Below, in pieces: positions 27,817-36,707 of a DNA stretch of 41,201 nucleotides (position 1 is the first letter of the stretch; each line of letters begins with the position of its first letter). The notes under the pieces were generated by a model. It ran no database searches. It had not been told where the DNA came from and worked only from the letters and a program-made list of their open reading frames with translations. Position numbers and translations under genes: made by a program. Location: NCBI RefSeq assembly GCF_001046875.1, contig NZ_HF571038.1:1810300-1851500 (forward strand), read 5' to 3'. Source of the DNA: Nostocoides jenkinsii Ben 74 (GTDB lineage Bacteria > Actinomycetota > Actinomycetes > Actinomycetales > Dermatophilaceae).

Positions 27817-29370
27817 GTGACCAGGACCGAGCAACTGCAATTGCGGCTGCTCGGATACCGCCCGACCGACCGGTTCATGGGCTGGTTCGGGCCGCTGCTC
27901 TTCGCCGTCCTCGGGGGCTTGATCCGCTTCTGGCGGCTCGATCGACCGCATCAACTGGTCTTCGACGAGACCTACTACGTCAAGCAGGGCATCTCGATGC
28001 TCGAGTACGGCGTCGAGATGCGCTGGCTCGGCGAGGGCAAGGTCGTCGACCCGCTCTTCACGCACGGGAATCTGAGCGTCTTCAGCACGGCCAATGGCGA
28101 CATGGTCGTGCACCCGCCGGTCGGCAAATGGGTCATCGCGATCGGCGAATGGATATTTGGGGGGACCTCGAGCTGGGGATGGCGGTTCTCCGTCTGCACG
28201 CTCGGCACCCTCTCGATCCTGATGATCGGCCGCATCGCGCGCCGACTCTTTCGCTCCAGCCTGCTCGGGACGATCGCGGCCTTTCTGACGGCCTTCGAGG
28301 GCCACCATTTCGTGCAGTCCCGCACGGGCCTGCTCGACCTGATCCTGATGTTCTTCGTGCTCAGCGCATTCGGCGCGTTGTTGATCGACCGGGATCAGGC
28401 CCGCGAGCGGTTGGCCGAACACGTGGGGCGGGTCTCGGTCCATACGTATGAGACGTGGGGACCCATCCTCGGCTTCCGCCCATGGCGCTGGGTGGCCGGA
28501 ATCTGCCTTGGCCTGGCCACCGGCACGAAGTGGTCCGGGCTGTTCTTCCTGGTTGCCTTCGGACTGATGACCGTCCTGTGGGACATGGGTGCCTATCGGG
28601 CCGCCGGGGTGCGCCGCTGGGTCGCCTCGACCCTCCTCGTCCAAGCCCCGATTGCCGCCATCACGATGGTCGGGCTGACCCTCGTGACGTATCTGCTCTC
28701 CTGGACGGGCTGGTTCCTCAGTACATATGGCTACAAGCGACAGTGGGCCGAGACCCACCCGGCGACCCACGGCTGGATCCCGGACGCGCTCCGGTCGCTG
28801 TGGAGCTATCACACGGAGGCGTATCGCTTCCACCAGACGCTGACCTCCCCGCACGACTACATGAGCAATCCGTGGACGTGGATCGTGCAGGGACGACCGA
28901 CATCGTTCTTCTATGAAGGCCCCAAGAAGGGCCAGGACGGCTGCACGGTCACGGAGTGCTCGAAGGCGATCTCCTCGCTCGGCACGATCACGATCTGGTG
29001 GCTGGCCGCGATCGGGATCTTCTTCCTGGTTTATCACTGGGCGATCCGGCGCGACTGGCGGGCGGGCGCCATCTTGTGTGGCCTCGCCGCTGGCTGGCTG
29101 CCGTGGTTCAACTTGCAGCACCGGACGATCTTTCAGTTCTATGCCATTGCGTTCCAGCCATGGGTCGTCCTCTCCGCCGTCTTTGTCCTGGGGTTGATTC
29201 TGGGCAAGGCCACCGACAGCCCTCGCCGACGGCGTATCGGGTTGCTGTGGGTGGGCGGTTTCTGCCTTGCCTCCCTGGCACTCTTCGCGTTCTACTGGCC
29301 GATCTATACGGCCCAGGTCATTCCGTACGACTCCTGGCGACTGCGCATGTGGCTGCCGAGCTGGATCTGA
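27817..29370 (+). CDS. pmt: Dolichyl-phosphate-mannose-protein mannosyltransferase (GT39)
   Basis: 517 residues from a GTG, seven bases after TACGAT (27804-27809); the ATG at 27808 lies within that -10, so 27817 is preferred. A polytopic GT-C glycosyltransferase that moves mannose from polyprenyl phosphate to Ser/Thr of exported proteins. The catalytic first loop has Asp50-Glu51 in VFDETYYVKQG and VHPPVGKWVIAIGEW near 95. Membrane helices follow through the C-terminal region (FALFAFYWPIYTAQ-type end: LALFAFYWPIYTAQVIPYDSW). Motif FQFYAIAFQPWVVL is also present. Length and pattern fit mycobacterial Pmt. It is divergent from the ABC genes. Confidence 0.93.
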   Translation: MTRTEQLQLRLLGYRPTDRFMGWFGPLLFAVLGGLIRFWRLDRPHQLVFDETYYVKQGISMLEYGVEMRWLGEGKVVDPLFTHGNLSVFSTANGDMVVHPPVGKWVIAIGEWIFGGTSSWGWRFSVCTLGTLSILMIGRIARRLFRSSLLGTIAAFLTAFEGHHFVQSRTGLLDLILMFFVLSAFGALLIDRDQARERLAEHVGRVSVHTYETWGPILGFRPWRWVAGICLGLATGTKWSGLFFLVAFGLMTVLWDMGAYRAAGVRRWVASTLLVQAPIAAITMVGLTLVTYLLSWTGWFLSTYGYKRQWAETHPATHGWIPDALRSLWSYHTEAYRFHQTLTSPHDYMSNPWTWIVQGRPTSFFYEGPKKGQDGCTVTECSKAISSLGTITIWWLAAIGIFFLVYHWAIRRDWRAGAILCGLAAGWLPWFNLQHRTIFQFYAIAFQPWVVLSAVFVLGLILGKATDSPRRRRIGLLWVGGFCLASLALFAFYWPIYTAQVIPYDSWRLRMWLPSWI

Positions 29371-29437
29371 TCGGCCGACTGCCGGACGCGCCACGCCGGA
29401 AAAGGGGTTGTCGGCGGCAGCGCATATGGTCCCCCTT

Positions 29438-32400
29438 GTGTTCATCCTTCCCGGCGAGTCGCGCGTCATGGTCAGCGCAACCGATCTGCGTGCCGCCGCG
29501 GCGTGCGAGTGGTCGCTGCTGCGATCATTCGATGCCGTCCTCGGGCGCAGCGCGGCCGCCGGCGGGGCGGATGCCCTCACCGAGCGCACCGCCGCCTTGG
29601 GCCTGGCGCACGAGCAACGCGTGCTCCGGGAGTTGATGCGGGACCATCCCGGGCGGGTCGTGCAGATCCCCCGCCCCCGCCTGACGAGGGCCGCGCTGGA
29701 AGGCGCGGCGCGGCATACGCGGGAGTCGTTGTCCGGCGAGGCGGACGTCATCTATCAAGCCGCCTTCGTCGACGAGCGCTTCGTCGGCTTCGCCGATTTC
29801 GTGGTCCGGGACGAGAGCGGCCGCTGGCAGGTGTGGGACACCAAACTCTCCCGACACGAGTCGGTCGCGAGCCTGCTGCAACTCGCGGCGTATGCCGAGG
29901 AGCTCGCCGAGAGCGGGGTCCCGGTGGCTCCCGACGCGATGCTGATCCTCGGCCACGGCGAGCGCCAGAGTTATCCCCTCGCCGTCGTCGGGCCCGTCCA
30001 GCGCAGCCGCCGGCGCCGGCTGTTGGAGCTGCTGGATGCCCACCACGACTCCGGCGAGCCTGCGCGATGGGGGGCGACCGGCGTCCACGCGTGCGGTCAC
30101 TGCCCGGAGTGCGTTGCCGAATTGCAGGCCACCGACGACGTCCTCCTGGTCGCCGGCGTCTATCCCAGCCAGCGCAAACGCCTGATCGCGGCCGGAGTCG
30201 AGACGATGGCGGACCTGGCGGTCCGCACCGAGTCCGTGCCTGACCTGCCCGACACCACGCTGGCCAAGGTCGTCGCCCAGGCCCGGATGCAACGCTCCCA
30301 GGCCGAGACCGGTCGGGTCAGCGCCGAGGTGATCGATCCACTCCCACTCGAAACCCTCCCACCAGCCAGCCCGGGCGACATCTTCTTCGACTTCGAGGGC
30401 GACCCGATGTGGACCGAGCCAGGCTCGCATCGCTGGGGCCTGGAATACCTGTTCGGGATCATCGAGGCGCCTGTCGACGGGGCCGAGCCGGTCTTCCGGG
30501 CGTTCTGGGCGCACGACCGAGCGCAGGAGAGGCAGGCTCTCGCCGACTTCCTGGCCTATGTGGAGGCCCGGCGGGCGACCTTTCCGGACATGCACATCTA
30601 CCACTACGCGGCCTACGAGAAAACCACCCTGCTGCGGCTCGCGGCCCGCTACGGCGTGGGCGAGCAGGCCGTGGACGACCTCCTCCGCGCAGGCGTGCTG
30701 GTCGATTTGTATGCCGTGGTCCGCGCCGCCATCCGGGTCTCCCAGGACTCCTACTCGATCAAGAAGCTCGAGCCGCTCTACATGGGCGACGATCTGCGGA
30801 CGGGGTCGGTGGCCACCGGCGGCGACTCGATCGTGGCCTATCACGAGTTCAGTCAGGCCGTGATCGAGGGACGCCAGGATGAGGCACATGCACGATTGGA
30901 GGCCATTCGCGCCTACAACGAATACGACTGCCTCTCCACACTGAGGCTGCGCGACTGGCTCCTCAGCCAGATCGGTCGCGATCCGGTGTCCGCTGCCGAG
31001 GCGGAGTCGTCGCGTGCCTCAAGCCTGCCTGAGTCGGCGGAGGCCACGCCCCCCGTCCGGTCGGCGACCTGGCAACGGGCGGAGGCGGTCGAGGCGGAGT
31101 TGCGTGCCCTGCTCGGCGACATCCCCGTCCAGGATCGTGACGCCGACCAGCAGGCGCTGGCCCTGATGGCGGCCGCGGTCCAATACAACCGGCGCGAGCA
31201 GAAACCCTTCTGGTGGACCCACTTCGATCGGCTGCGCCACCCGGTGGATGAGTGGGCGGGGCAGGCCGACGTGTTCCACATTCACCACGCCACGGCCCTG
31301 AGCGATTGGGGGAAGGAGGGCAAGCAACGCACCCTGAGACGGGTCGTGGAGATCACCGGACGCCTGGGTCGCGGCAGTCGCCCCGTCCGGGTCGGCTCGG
31401 ACTTCACGGTCCTCTATGACATCCCGGCTCCTGCCGAGCTCGCTCCTGCGGATCGAGGCGTCCGTGCGGCCGAGACCGGCGCGAAGGTGCTTGCCGTCAA
31501 TGCCGGTCCGGACGGCCAGGAGGTGTGGCAGGTCGAGGAGACGCTGCCGACCCGGTTCACGCCGTTTGGCGACCTGCCACTGGCCCTTGTCCCGAAACCG
31601 CCACCGGGGACGATGCACCTCGACACGGCCCTGGCCGAGGTCGCCGAGTCGGTGGCCACATCGTGGCCGATGCTGCCGGCGGGACCCGCGCTCGATCTGC
31701 TGGCCCGCCGCCCGCCACGGTTGGCCAGCGGTTCCACGCTGCCGCCGCTCGACGGAAGCGCCGACCAATTCGTCCACGCCATCGGCTCCGCCACGCTGGA
31801 CCTCGATCACTCCTATCTCGCCGTCCAGGGCCCACCCGGCACCGGCAAGACGTATGTCGCCGCCCACGTCATCGCCCGCCTCGTCGCGGAGCACCACTGG
31901 AAGATCGGGGTCGTCGCCCAAGCCCACGCCGCCGTCGAGAATGTGCTGGACGCGGTGGTCAAGGCCGGCCTGGACCCCGACCGCGTCGCGAAGTACGCCC
32001 CCGACCGAGAAGGCGTTGCCTGGCAACGCCTGGTCGAGCGCGACAAGGACACCGTGGCCTTCGCCGTCGAGCACGCCGAGTCGGGTTATGTGATCGGTGG
32101 CACGGCATACGACTTCACCCATCCCCGGCGCTTCCAACGCGGCCAACTCGACCTGCTCGTCATCGACGAGGCCGGGCAATACTCCCTGGCCAACACGGTT
32201 GCGGTGTCGGTCGTCGCCGACCGGCTGCTGCTGTTGGGTGATCCGCAACAGCTTCCGGAGGTGAGCCAGGGCAGTCACCCGGAGCCGATCGATACCTCGG
32301 CCCTCGGCTGGCTCATCGAGGGCCGACCCACGCTTGCGGAGTCCCGGGGCTACTTCCTGGCGACCACCTACCGCATGCACCCGGCCCTGGCGGATCGGGT

Positions 32401-32962
32401 GTCCGCCTTGTCGTATGCCGGTTCCCTCGCCGCCGAGCCCACCGTCACCACCCGCCGATCGCTGGCCGGGATCGAGGCGGGAGTGCACGTCATACCCGTG
32501 GTCCATCGGGACAACACCACGGAGTCGGTGGAGGAAGCGGAGGCAATCGCCGCACGCATCGCGGGACTACTCGGCCTGCTCTGGGACGACCCGGACGACG
32601 CAGAGGGACCTCGCCCGTTGCGGGAGAGCGACATTCGTGTGGTTACGCCTTACAACGCGCAGGTGCACGTGCTGCGCACGGTCCTCGACGCGGCCGGTCT
32701 GACCGGCGTGCCTATCGGGACCGTCGACAAGTTCCAAGGTCAGGAGGGCGCGCTCGTCTTCATCTCGATGGCCGCGTCCGCGCGCACCGATGTGTCCCGG
32801 GGAATGGGCTTCCTGCTCAACCGCAACCGGCTCAATGTGGCGCTTTCGCGAGGCAAGTGGGCCGCGTTCGTGATCCACTCCCCCGAGTTGACCGACTTCA
32901 CCCCTGCGACCCCGGACGAGTTGATGCTCTTGGGCGACTTCCTGCGGCTCACCAGTAGCTGA
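29438..32962 (+). CDS. TM0106-type RecB-like nuclease fused to a UvrD/DNA2-type superfamily 1 helicase
   Basis: 1174 residues. Start GTG at 29438 lies seven bases after TATGGT (29425-29430); ATGs at 29426 and 29468 are in frame. Domains: Cas4/RecB-like nuclease (about 1-225; GFADFVVRD near 117, WDTKLSRHESVASLLQLAAY with Lys136, then CGHCPEC at 219-225), an RNase H-like exonuclease domain (about 310-530; DIFFDFEGDP at 314, YNEYDCLSTLRLRDWL), and an SF1 helicase (about 770-1174; Walker A GPPGTGKT at 798, DEAG at 910, GDPQQLPEV, VDKFQGQEGALVF, NVALSRGKW). Probably processes DNA or RNA-DNA ends. It is a known but poorly characterised actinobacterial family. No CRISPR genes are nearby. Confidence 0.88.
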   Translation: MFILPGESRVMVSATDLRAAAACEWSLLRSFDAVLGRSAAAGGADALTERTAALGLAHEQRVLRELMRDHPGRVVQIPRPRLTRAALEGAARHTRESLSGEADVIYQAAFVDERFVGFADFVVRDESGRWQVWDTKLSRHESVASLLQLAAYAEELAESGVPVAPDAMLILGHGERQSYPLAVVGPVQRSRRRRLLELLDAHHDSGEPARWGATGVHACGHCPECVAELQATDDVLLVAGVYPSQRKRLIAAGVETMADLAVRTESVPDLPDTTLAKVVAQARMQRSQAETGRVSAEVIDPLPLETLPPASPGDIFFDFEGDPMWTEPGSHRWGLEYLFGIIEAPVDGAEPVFRAFWAHDRAQERQALADFLAYVEARRATFPDMHIYHYAAYEKTTLLRLAARYGVGEQAVDDLLRAGVLVDLYAVVRAAIRVSQDSYSIKKLEPLYMGDDLRTGSVATGGDSIVAYHEFSQAVIEGRQDEAHARLEAIRAYNEYDCLSTLRLRDWLLSQIGRDPVSAAEAESSRASSLPESAEATPPVRSATWQRAEAVEAELRALLGDIPVQDRDADQQALALMAAAVQYNRREQKPFWWTHFDRLRHPVDEWAGQADVFHIHHATALSDWGKEGKQRTLRRVVEITGRLGRGSRPVRVGSDFTVLYDIPAPAELAPADRGVRAAETGAKVLAVNAGPDGQEVWQVEETLPTRFTPFGDLPLALVPKPPPGTMHLDTALAEVAESVATSWPMLPAGPALDLLARRPPRLASGSTLPPLDGSADQFVHAIGSATLDLDHSYLAVQGPPGTGKTYVAAHVIARLVAEHHWKIGVVAQAHAAVENVLDAVVKAGLDPDRVAKYAPDREGVAWQRLVERDKDTVAFAVEHAESGYVIGGTAYDFTHPRRFQRGQLDLLVIDEAGQYSLANTVAVSVVADRLLLLGDPQQLPEVSQGSHPEPIDTSALGWLIEGRPTLAESRGYFLATTYRMHPALADRVSALSYAGSLAAEPTVTTRRSLAGIEAGVHVIPVVHRDNTTESVEEAEAIAARIAGLLGLLWDDPDDAEGPRPLRESDIRVVTPYNAQVHVLRTVLDAAGLTGVPIGTVDKFQGQEGALVFISMAASARTDVSRGMGFLLNRNRLNVALSRGKWAAFVIHSPELTDFTPATPDELMLLGDFLRLTSS

Positions 32963-33086
32963 CGTTGAGCAGCAGCGTCTGCGGCGGCGGTAGCTGGGCG
33001 GGCGCTTCGAGGTGCCCGACCGATCAGACGGGCCTATGGTGCCAAGGGAGGCCCACCCGGCCTCGGCATCCGAGAGGCAGGAAATC

Positions 33087-33854
33087 ATGCTGACCACACG
33101 ACGCGCCCGCACCCTCACGAGAACCGCTATCGCGACCCTGGCCCTGGCCACGACCGCCGCCATCGCGCCGGCCGCCCAAGCGAAGCCGGACAGTCCGACC
33201 TCGCCTCCGACGACCGGCGCCTGCGCCTTCACGCCGCTGGACGACCAGACCTACTCGACCTGGGTCGGCCTGCCGCCGGACCCGAAGAACGCGCAAACCA
33301 AGGGCAACGCCTCGGTCGTCCTCAAGACCAATCACGGCGACATCCCGGTCGTTCTCGACAAGGCCGGCGCCCCGTGCACCGTCGCGAGCTTCCTCTACCT
33401 CACCCGCCAGAAGTACTACGACGGCACGGACTGCCACCGGCTGACCGCCTATCACACAACGCCATCCGCCCTCTCGGTTCTGCAGTGCGGTGACCCGCTC
33501 GGTAGCGGCTGGGGCGACCCTGGCTACTGGTTCAAGGACGAACTCACGACAGCCCACGCGCTGCCCAATTGGCCAGGCTTCGCGGACGGATCGCGCAAGA
33601 ACTACACGCGCGGCCTGCTCGCGATGGCCAATGGGGGCCCGGATACCAATGGGAGCCAGTTCTTCTTGGTGTATGCCGATTCCCGCCTCCGCCCGGACTA
33701 CACCGTCTTCGGGGAGGTCACCGAGGCCGGGATGGCGGTCCTCGACAAGATCGCCGACGCCGGTGTGGCCCCGGGTGACGAGGGCTACCCGGAGGATGGC
33801 GCCCCCGCGATGGCCACGACCATCGAGCGGGCCAAACGGACCGGCGGCCTCTGA
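33087..33854 (+). CDS. Exported cyclophilin-type peptidyl-prolyl isomerase
   Basis: 255 residues from the ATG at 33087, with GAGGCAGG about seven bases upstream. Sec signal peptide with RRAR-TLTR n-region, hydrophobic core AIATLALATTAAIAPAAQA and cleavage near AQA-K; no lipobox cysteine. Then a Pro/Ser/Thr-rich spacer and a cyclophilin domain: VVLKTNHGDIPVVLDKAGAP, TVASFLYLTRQKYYDGTDCHRL, GLLAMANGGPDTNGSQFFLVY (active-site region) and DYTVFGEV. Family Arg of FHR appears as HRL. Acts on exported proteins. A terminator follows 14 bp after the stop. Confidence 0.93.
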   Translation: MLTTRRARTLTRTAIATLALATTAAIAPAAQAKPDSPTSPPTTGACAFTPLDDQTYSTWVGLPPDPKNAQTKGNASVVLKTNHGDIPVVLDKAGAPCTVASFLYLTRQKYYDGTDCHRLTAYHTTPSALSVLQCGDPLGSGWGDPGYWFKDELTTAHALPNWPGFADGSRKNYTRGLLAMANGGPDTNGSQFFLVYADSRLRPDYTVFGEVTEAGMAVLDKIADAGVAPGDEGYPEDGAPAMATTIERAKRTGGL

Positions 33855-33867
33855 CCTGCCGTGACCC

Positions 33868-33894
33868 GTGCCCGGCGCGCCAGGCGCCGGGCAC
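33868..33894. terminator. Hairpin between the cyclophilin and NmrA-like genes
   Basis: GTGCCCGGCGC (33868-33878) pairs perfectly with GCGCCGGGCAC (33884-33894) around a 5-nt loop. It lies between two convergent genes and can serve both. No T-tract follows, so termination may be weak or factor-assisted. Confidence 0.75.
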
Positions 33895-33903
33895 GCTCGG
33901 TCA

Positions 33904-34512
33904 TCAGCGTGCGGCCACCGTGAAGCGAGCCAAGCGGTGCGCTGGGTACTGCAACTCGTCAACTACGGCGACCGCGAAGTCCTCCGCGCTGATCTCGGCG
34001 CCGACGGGGCTGTCAGCGCCCGTCACATAGCCGCCGGTGCGCACGCCGGGGGTGATAGCCGGGGCTGGGGAAAGCAAGGTCCAATCAACACCTTCGGACT
34101 CGCGATAGAGCTCCAGGATTGTGGTGAATGTCTCGGCTTCGGCGCGGTACTCCACGGGGAACCCAGCGGAGTCCTTAAGCGCGATTCCGTCGACGACGAG
34201 TGACCCGGCCCCACCGACGACGAGGACGCGCTGCCGCGGCGGGTCGGCGATGAGGTTGCGGTGGGCCTCGATCGTCGGCTCATGCGAGCCGCCGGTGCGA
34301 TCGGACGGCACGGCGATGACGGTCGCGTCCGATTGGTCGATCGCCTCGCGGACTCCTGCTGTGTCGCTCAAGTCGAGCTTGCCGGCGGTCGATGCGCCTA
34401 GCACATCGCGTCCGGACCGGCTGAGCGCGGTCACGTCGTGGCCGCGCTGCGCGGCTTCGGCGACAACGCGTGATCCGATCATCCCGGTAGCTCCGATGAC
34501 AGTAATTCTCAT
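33904..34512 (-). CDS. NmrA/SDR-a-type NAD(P)-binding reductase
   Basis: 202 residues. Rossmann motif ITVIGATGMIGSRVVAEAAQRGHDVTALSR at the N-terminus (GxTGxxG), then LDLSDTAGVREAIDQSDATVIAV and VLVVGGAGSLVVDG. This is the atypical-SDR NAD(P)H-binding group (similar to YwnB/azoreductase-like proteins); it may act on quinones or as a redox sensor. The start at 34512 fixes the Rossmann loop at the N-terminus. It is divergent from an HxlR-type regulator, a common pairing, so the regulator probably controls it. Confidence 0.88.
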   Translation of the reverse strand: MRITVIGATGMIGSRVVAEAAQRGHDVTALSRSGRDVLGASTAGKLDLSDTAGVREAIDQSDATVIAVPSDRTGGSHEPTIEAHRNLIADPPRQRVLVVGGAGSLVVDGIALKDSAGFPVEYRAEAETFTTILELYRESEGVDWTLLSPAPAITPGVRTGGYVTGADSPVGAEISAEDFAVAVVDELQYPAHRLARFTVAAR

Positions 34513-34593
34513 GATGACTCCTTGGTGGTGGAAAGCGACCGGGCATAATGGTATGGATTGGATATCAGATACCTCAACGTAACCAAGAATGAG

Positions 34594-34974
34594 ATGAACC
34601 AAGTCCCGGATGTCCTCAACCCGGCGTGCGATTCGCGAACCGTCCTGCGCCACCTCACCGACCGGTGGGCTCCACTGATTGTGCTGGCCCTCGTCCCCAA
34701 CGCTCTTCGCTTCGGCGAACTCCGCGCCCGGATAGGCACCATCACGCCAAAAGTGCTGACCGAGACACTCCGCTCGATGGAACGCGACGGGCTCGTTGTG
34801 CGCACCGTGACCCCCTCATCTCCCCCGCGCGTGGACTACGAGCTGAGTGAACTGGGACGCACTTTGACCACGCCGGTCGAGACGCTCCGGGAGTGGGCGG
34901 AGTCCAACGTGGAGGCCGTCCTGGCCAATCGGGCCCGCTATGACTGTGGTCACGCGGCCACCCGTGGACACTGA
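34594..34974 (+). CDS. HxlR-family (DUF24) redox-type transcriptional regulator
   Basis: 126 residues from the ATG at 34594; a TTG at 34558 is also in frame. Winged helix typical of HxlR: VLRHLTDRWAPLIVLALVPN, LRFGELRARIGTITPKVLTETLRSMERDGLVVRTVTPSSPPRVDYELSELG split over residues ~15-85. A single N-terminal cysteine (NPACDSRTVL) matches the redox-sensing Cys of the YodB/QorR group. The divergent NmrA-like gene is the probable target. The spacer contains GGTAT (34550-34554) and ATACC (34569-34573), a weak inverted repeat that may be the operator. Confidence 0.88.
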   Translation: MNQVPDVLNPACDSRTVLRHLTDRWAPLIVLALVPNALRFGELRARIGTITPKVLTETLRSMERDGLVVRTVTPSSPPRVDYELSELGRTLTTPVETLREWAESNVEAVLANRARYDCGHAATRGH

Positions 34975-34987
34975 GAAACTGGCCGAG

Positions 34988-35082
34988 GGTCCATTTCTTG
35001 GTGGTGGAGCTGAGGGTGGGGCCACACTGCTTCGCCAACAAGAAAACGGACCGACGGAGTCGGTCCATTTCTTGGTGGTGGA
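34988..35082. repeat. Two 21-bp direct repeats and a hairpin after the HxlR gene
   Basis: The 21-bp unit at 34988-35008 (ending TTTCTTGGTGGTGGA) recurs at 35062-35082, 74 bp apart. Just before the second copy GGACCGAC (35048-35055) and GTCGGTCC (35059-35066) form a perfect 8-bp stem. No gene is visible from 34975 to 35224. The repeats mark the edge where the island begins and may be recombination sites. Confidence 0.75.
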
Positions 35083-35224
35083 CCTCCGTAGAGAGTTTGA
35101 GAACCCCTGCCCACACCTGAAAACCTTGTCTTTACGCAGGTCACGGGGCTTCTACAACCACGACTGGCGCTCCGCTGAGCCTAACGTTTCCGATTCCAGG
35201 GGTCGAGTGGTGCGATCACTTGGG

Positions 35225-35566
35225 ATGGCTCAAACCCTTCTGCGCCCCGAGCAGGTCGACGATCTGGTGGCGCAGTACCGCAAGGGCGCGACGCTCGTCG
35301 AGCTGGCATCCATCTTCGGAGTGAACCGCCGCACGGTCGCCACCCACATCACCCGACGGGAGGTCACCATCCGACGCGGACGGTTCGACTCTTCTCGCAT
35401 CCACGAAGCAGCCGACCTCTACCTCAGCGGGTTGACGCTGGTAGAGGTCGGCGTGAAGGTTGGGGCAGGGCCTCAGGCTGTCCGGCGAGCGCTCGCTTCG
35501 CACGGTGTCGTGATCCGGCCGGGTGGGGGCCGTCGTTCGCGGATCACGGCATCCGCTGCCGGTTGA
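35225..35566 (+). CDS. Resolvase-type helix-turn-helix protein (recombinase remnant)
   Basis: 113 residues from the ATG at 35225; GTGs at 35207 and 35210 are also in frame. Two HTH units are visible: RPEQVDDLVAQYRKGATLVELASIFGVNRRTVATHITRR at the N-terminus and RIHEAADLYLSGLTLVEVGVKVGAGPQAVRRAL after it. The pattern matches the C-terminal DNA-binding part of serine recombinases and free-standing helpers found next to them; no catalytic domain is present upstream. It may be a recombinase remnant or a small accessory protein of a mobile element. Confidence 0.7.
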   Translation: MAQTLLRPEQVDDLVAQYRKGATLVELASIFGVNRRTVATHITRREVTIRRGRFDSSRIHEAADLYLSGLTLVEVGVKVGAGPQAVRRALASHGVVIRPGGGRRSRITASAAG

Positions 35567-35645
35567 GCCTAGAGACAAAGGGCAGGCTCACGGGGCTTGC
35601 CTCGACGAGCACCGCGCGGCGCTGATGACCACGGATCACGGCATC
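35540..35645. repeat. 14-bp direct repeat flanking the recombinase HTH gene end
   Basis: CGGATCACGGCATC occurs at 35540-35553 (inside the 3' end of the HTH gene) and at 35632-35645, 92 bp apart. Between them and up to 35719 no gene is visible. It could be a trace of a recombination event. Confidence 0.6.
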
Positions 35646-35719
35646 GCGCAGGCGCGCACGTCCGAGCAGCACCAGGCTCACGAGTCCTGGAGCGCGCCGC
35701 GGCACGCGTCTCCAAGCCC

Positions 35720-36691
35720 TCACGTCAGCAGGCTGATCGCGCGCGGCAGCCGATCCACCCACCACGCGAAGGCATCCGCCTCGACCCGCCGACGGGCCGG
35801 ATCACGGACCTCGACGACATCCAGCGCTTTCTGCCAGCCATACCAGACGAACGCGGCGAGCAGCGAGAGCTCAAGTGCGAACTCGTCGAACCGGGTCCCG
35901 GTGACAGCCCGGTATCGGTCGAGCAGGTCGTCGTTGGTGAGAATCGAGCTTCGGAGTCCCGAAGGCAGGAACCGCGCGATGTCGAACGCGGGCGGCGCGA
36001 GCACGGCCTGGCCCCAGTCGAGCAACGCGAGACCGTCTCCCTGCCAGGCGAGGTTTACTCCGGCGATGTCACCGTGGCAGAATCCGATCGGCCGAGCTTC
36101 GAGCGCCGCGACGAGGGGCGCCGGGTCACGCGCGAGGGCGACGACCGAATCGGCGACACCGGCCGGGGCGAGATCGCGGAACACCGCCCAGCCGCCTTCG
36201 ACAGCGGTAGCGAGGTCGACCGTGCCCAACTCGGCGACCCGGGGCGGGGAGAACATCGCGATCGCTGCAGCGAGCGATGTCGTCGCTGCCGGTCGCAGTC
36301 CCGAGGAGTGCAGGCGGTCGAGCCGGTCTAGCAGTCGGTCGACCTCGGCATCATCAAAGGGATGGTCGGGCCCGACGATCGTGTCGCCCAGGTCACGCAT
36401 CACGATCCAGCTCGCGTCGTGCTCGGTCCAGCCGCCGATCGTCGGTGAGGAGACGCCGTCGGGCAGACGGTCGAGCACGCCTTCGCGCCACAGCGCGAGT
36501 TCAAGGCTATTGCGGTGCCCGAGCAGCCGCTGAAATACGTCGCCGTCGGCAACCGAGCGTTTCGCGACCACCGGTGTGCCGTCGATCAGAACGCCGCGGT
36601 AGAGCTCGGCGCCCGACAGACCGTCGTGCCCGGTAAACCGTCGCAGTTCCCGAATGTGCTCCAGCGAGGTGGGAGGATAGGGTGTCGGCAC
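35720..36691 (-). CDS. Aminoglycoside-phosphotransferase-fold kinase
   Basis: 323 residues from a GTG at 36691 with a TGGAG five bases upstream. Catalytic loop HGDIAGVNLAW near residue 195 (His, Asp and Asn of HxDxxxxN) and the DFG-equivalent ALLDWGQAVLAPPAFDIARFL near 213 are intact. N-lobe has LYRGVLIDGTPVVAKRSVADGD (Lys). This APH/ChoK-like family includes antibiotic, choline and sugar kinases; the substrate is not readable. It is divergent from the SDR gene with only 16 bp between start codons. With an amidinotransferase nearby, a self-protection or biosynthetic kinase, as in streptomycin clusters, is a possibility only. Confidence 0.85.
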   Translation of the reverse strand: MPTPYPPTSLEHIRELRRFTGHDGLSGAELYRGVLIDGTPVVAKRSVADGDVFQRLLGHRNSLELALWREGVLDRLPDGVSSPTIGGWTEHDASWIVMRDLGDTIVGPDHPFDDAEVDRLLDRLDRLHSSGLRPAATTSLAAAIAMFSPPRVAELGTVDLATAVEGGWAVFRDLAPAGVADSVVALARDPAPLVAALEARPIGFCHGDIAGVNLAWQGDGLALLDWGQAVLAPPAFDIARFLPSGLRSSILTNDDLLDRYRAVTGTRFDEFALELSLLAAFVWYGWQKALDVVEVRDPARRRVEADAFAWWVDRLPRAISLLT

Positions 36692-36707
36692 TCGAACTCC
36701 AGGGGGA

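Noticed and set aside
35225-35566. Complete serine recombinase
   Set aside because: Only HTH text is present; no catalytic resolvase domain lies upstream in any frame.
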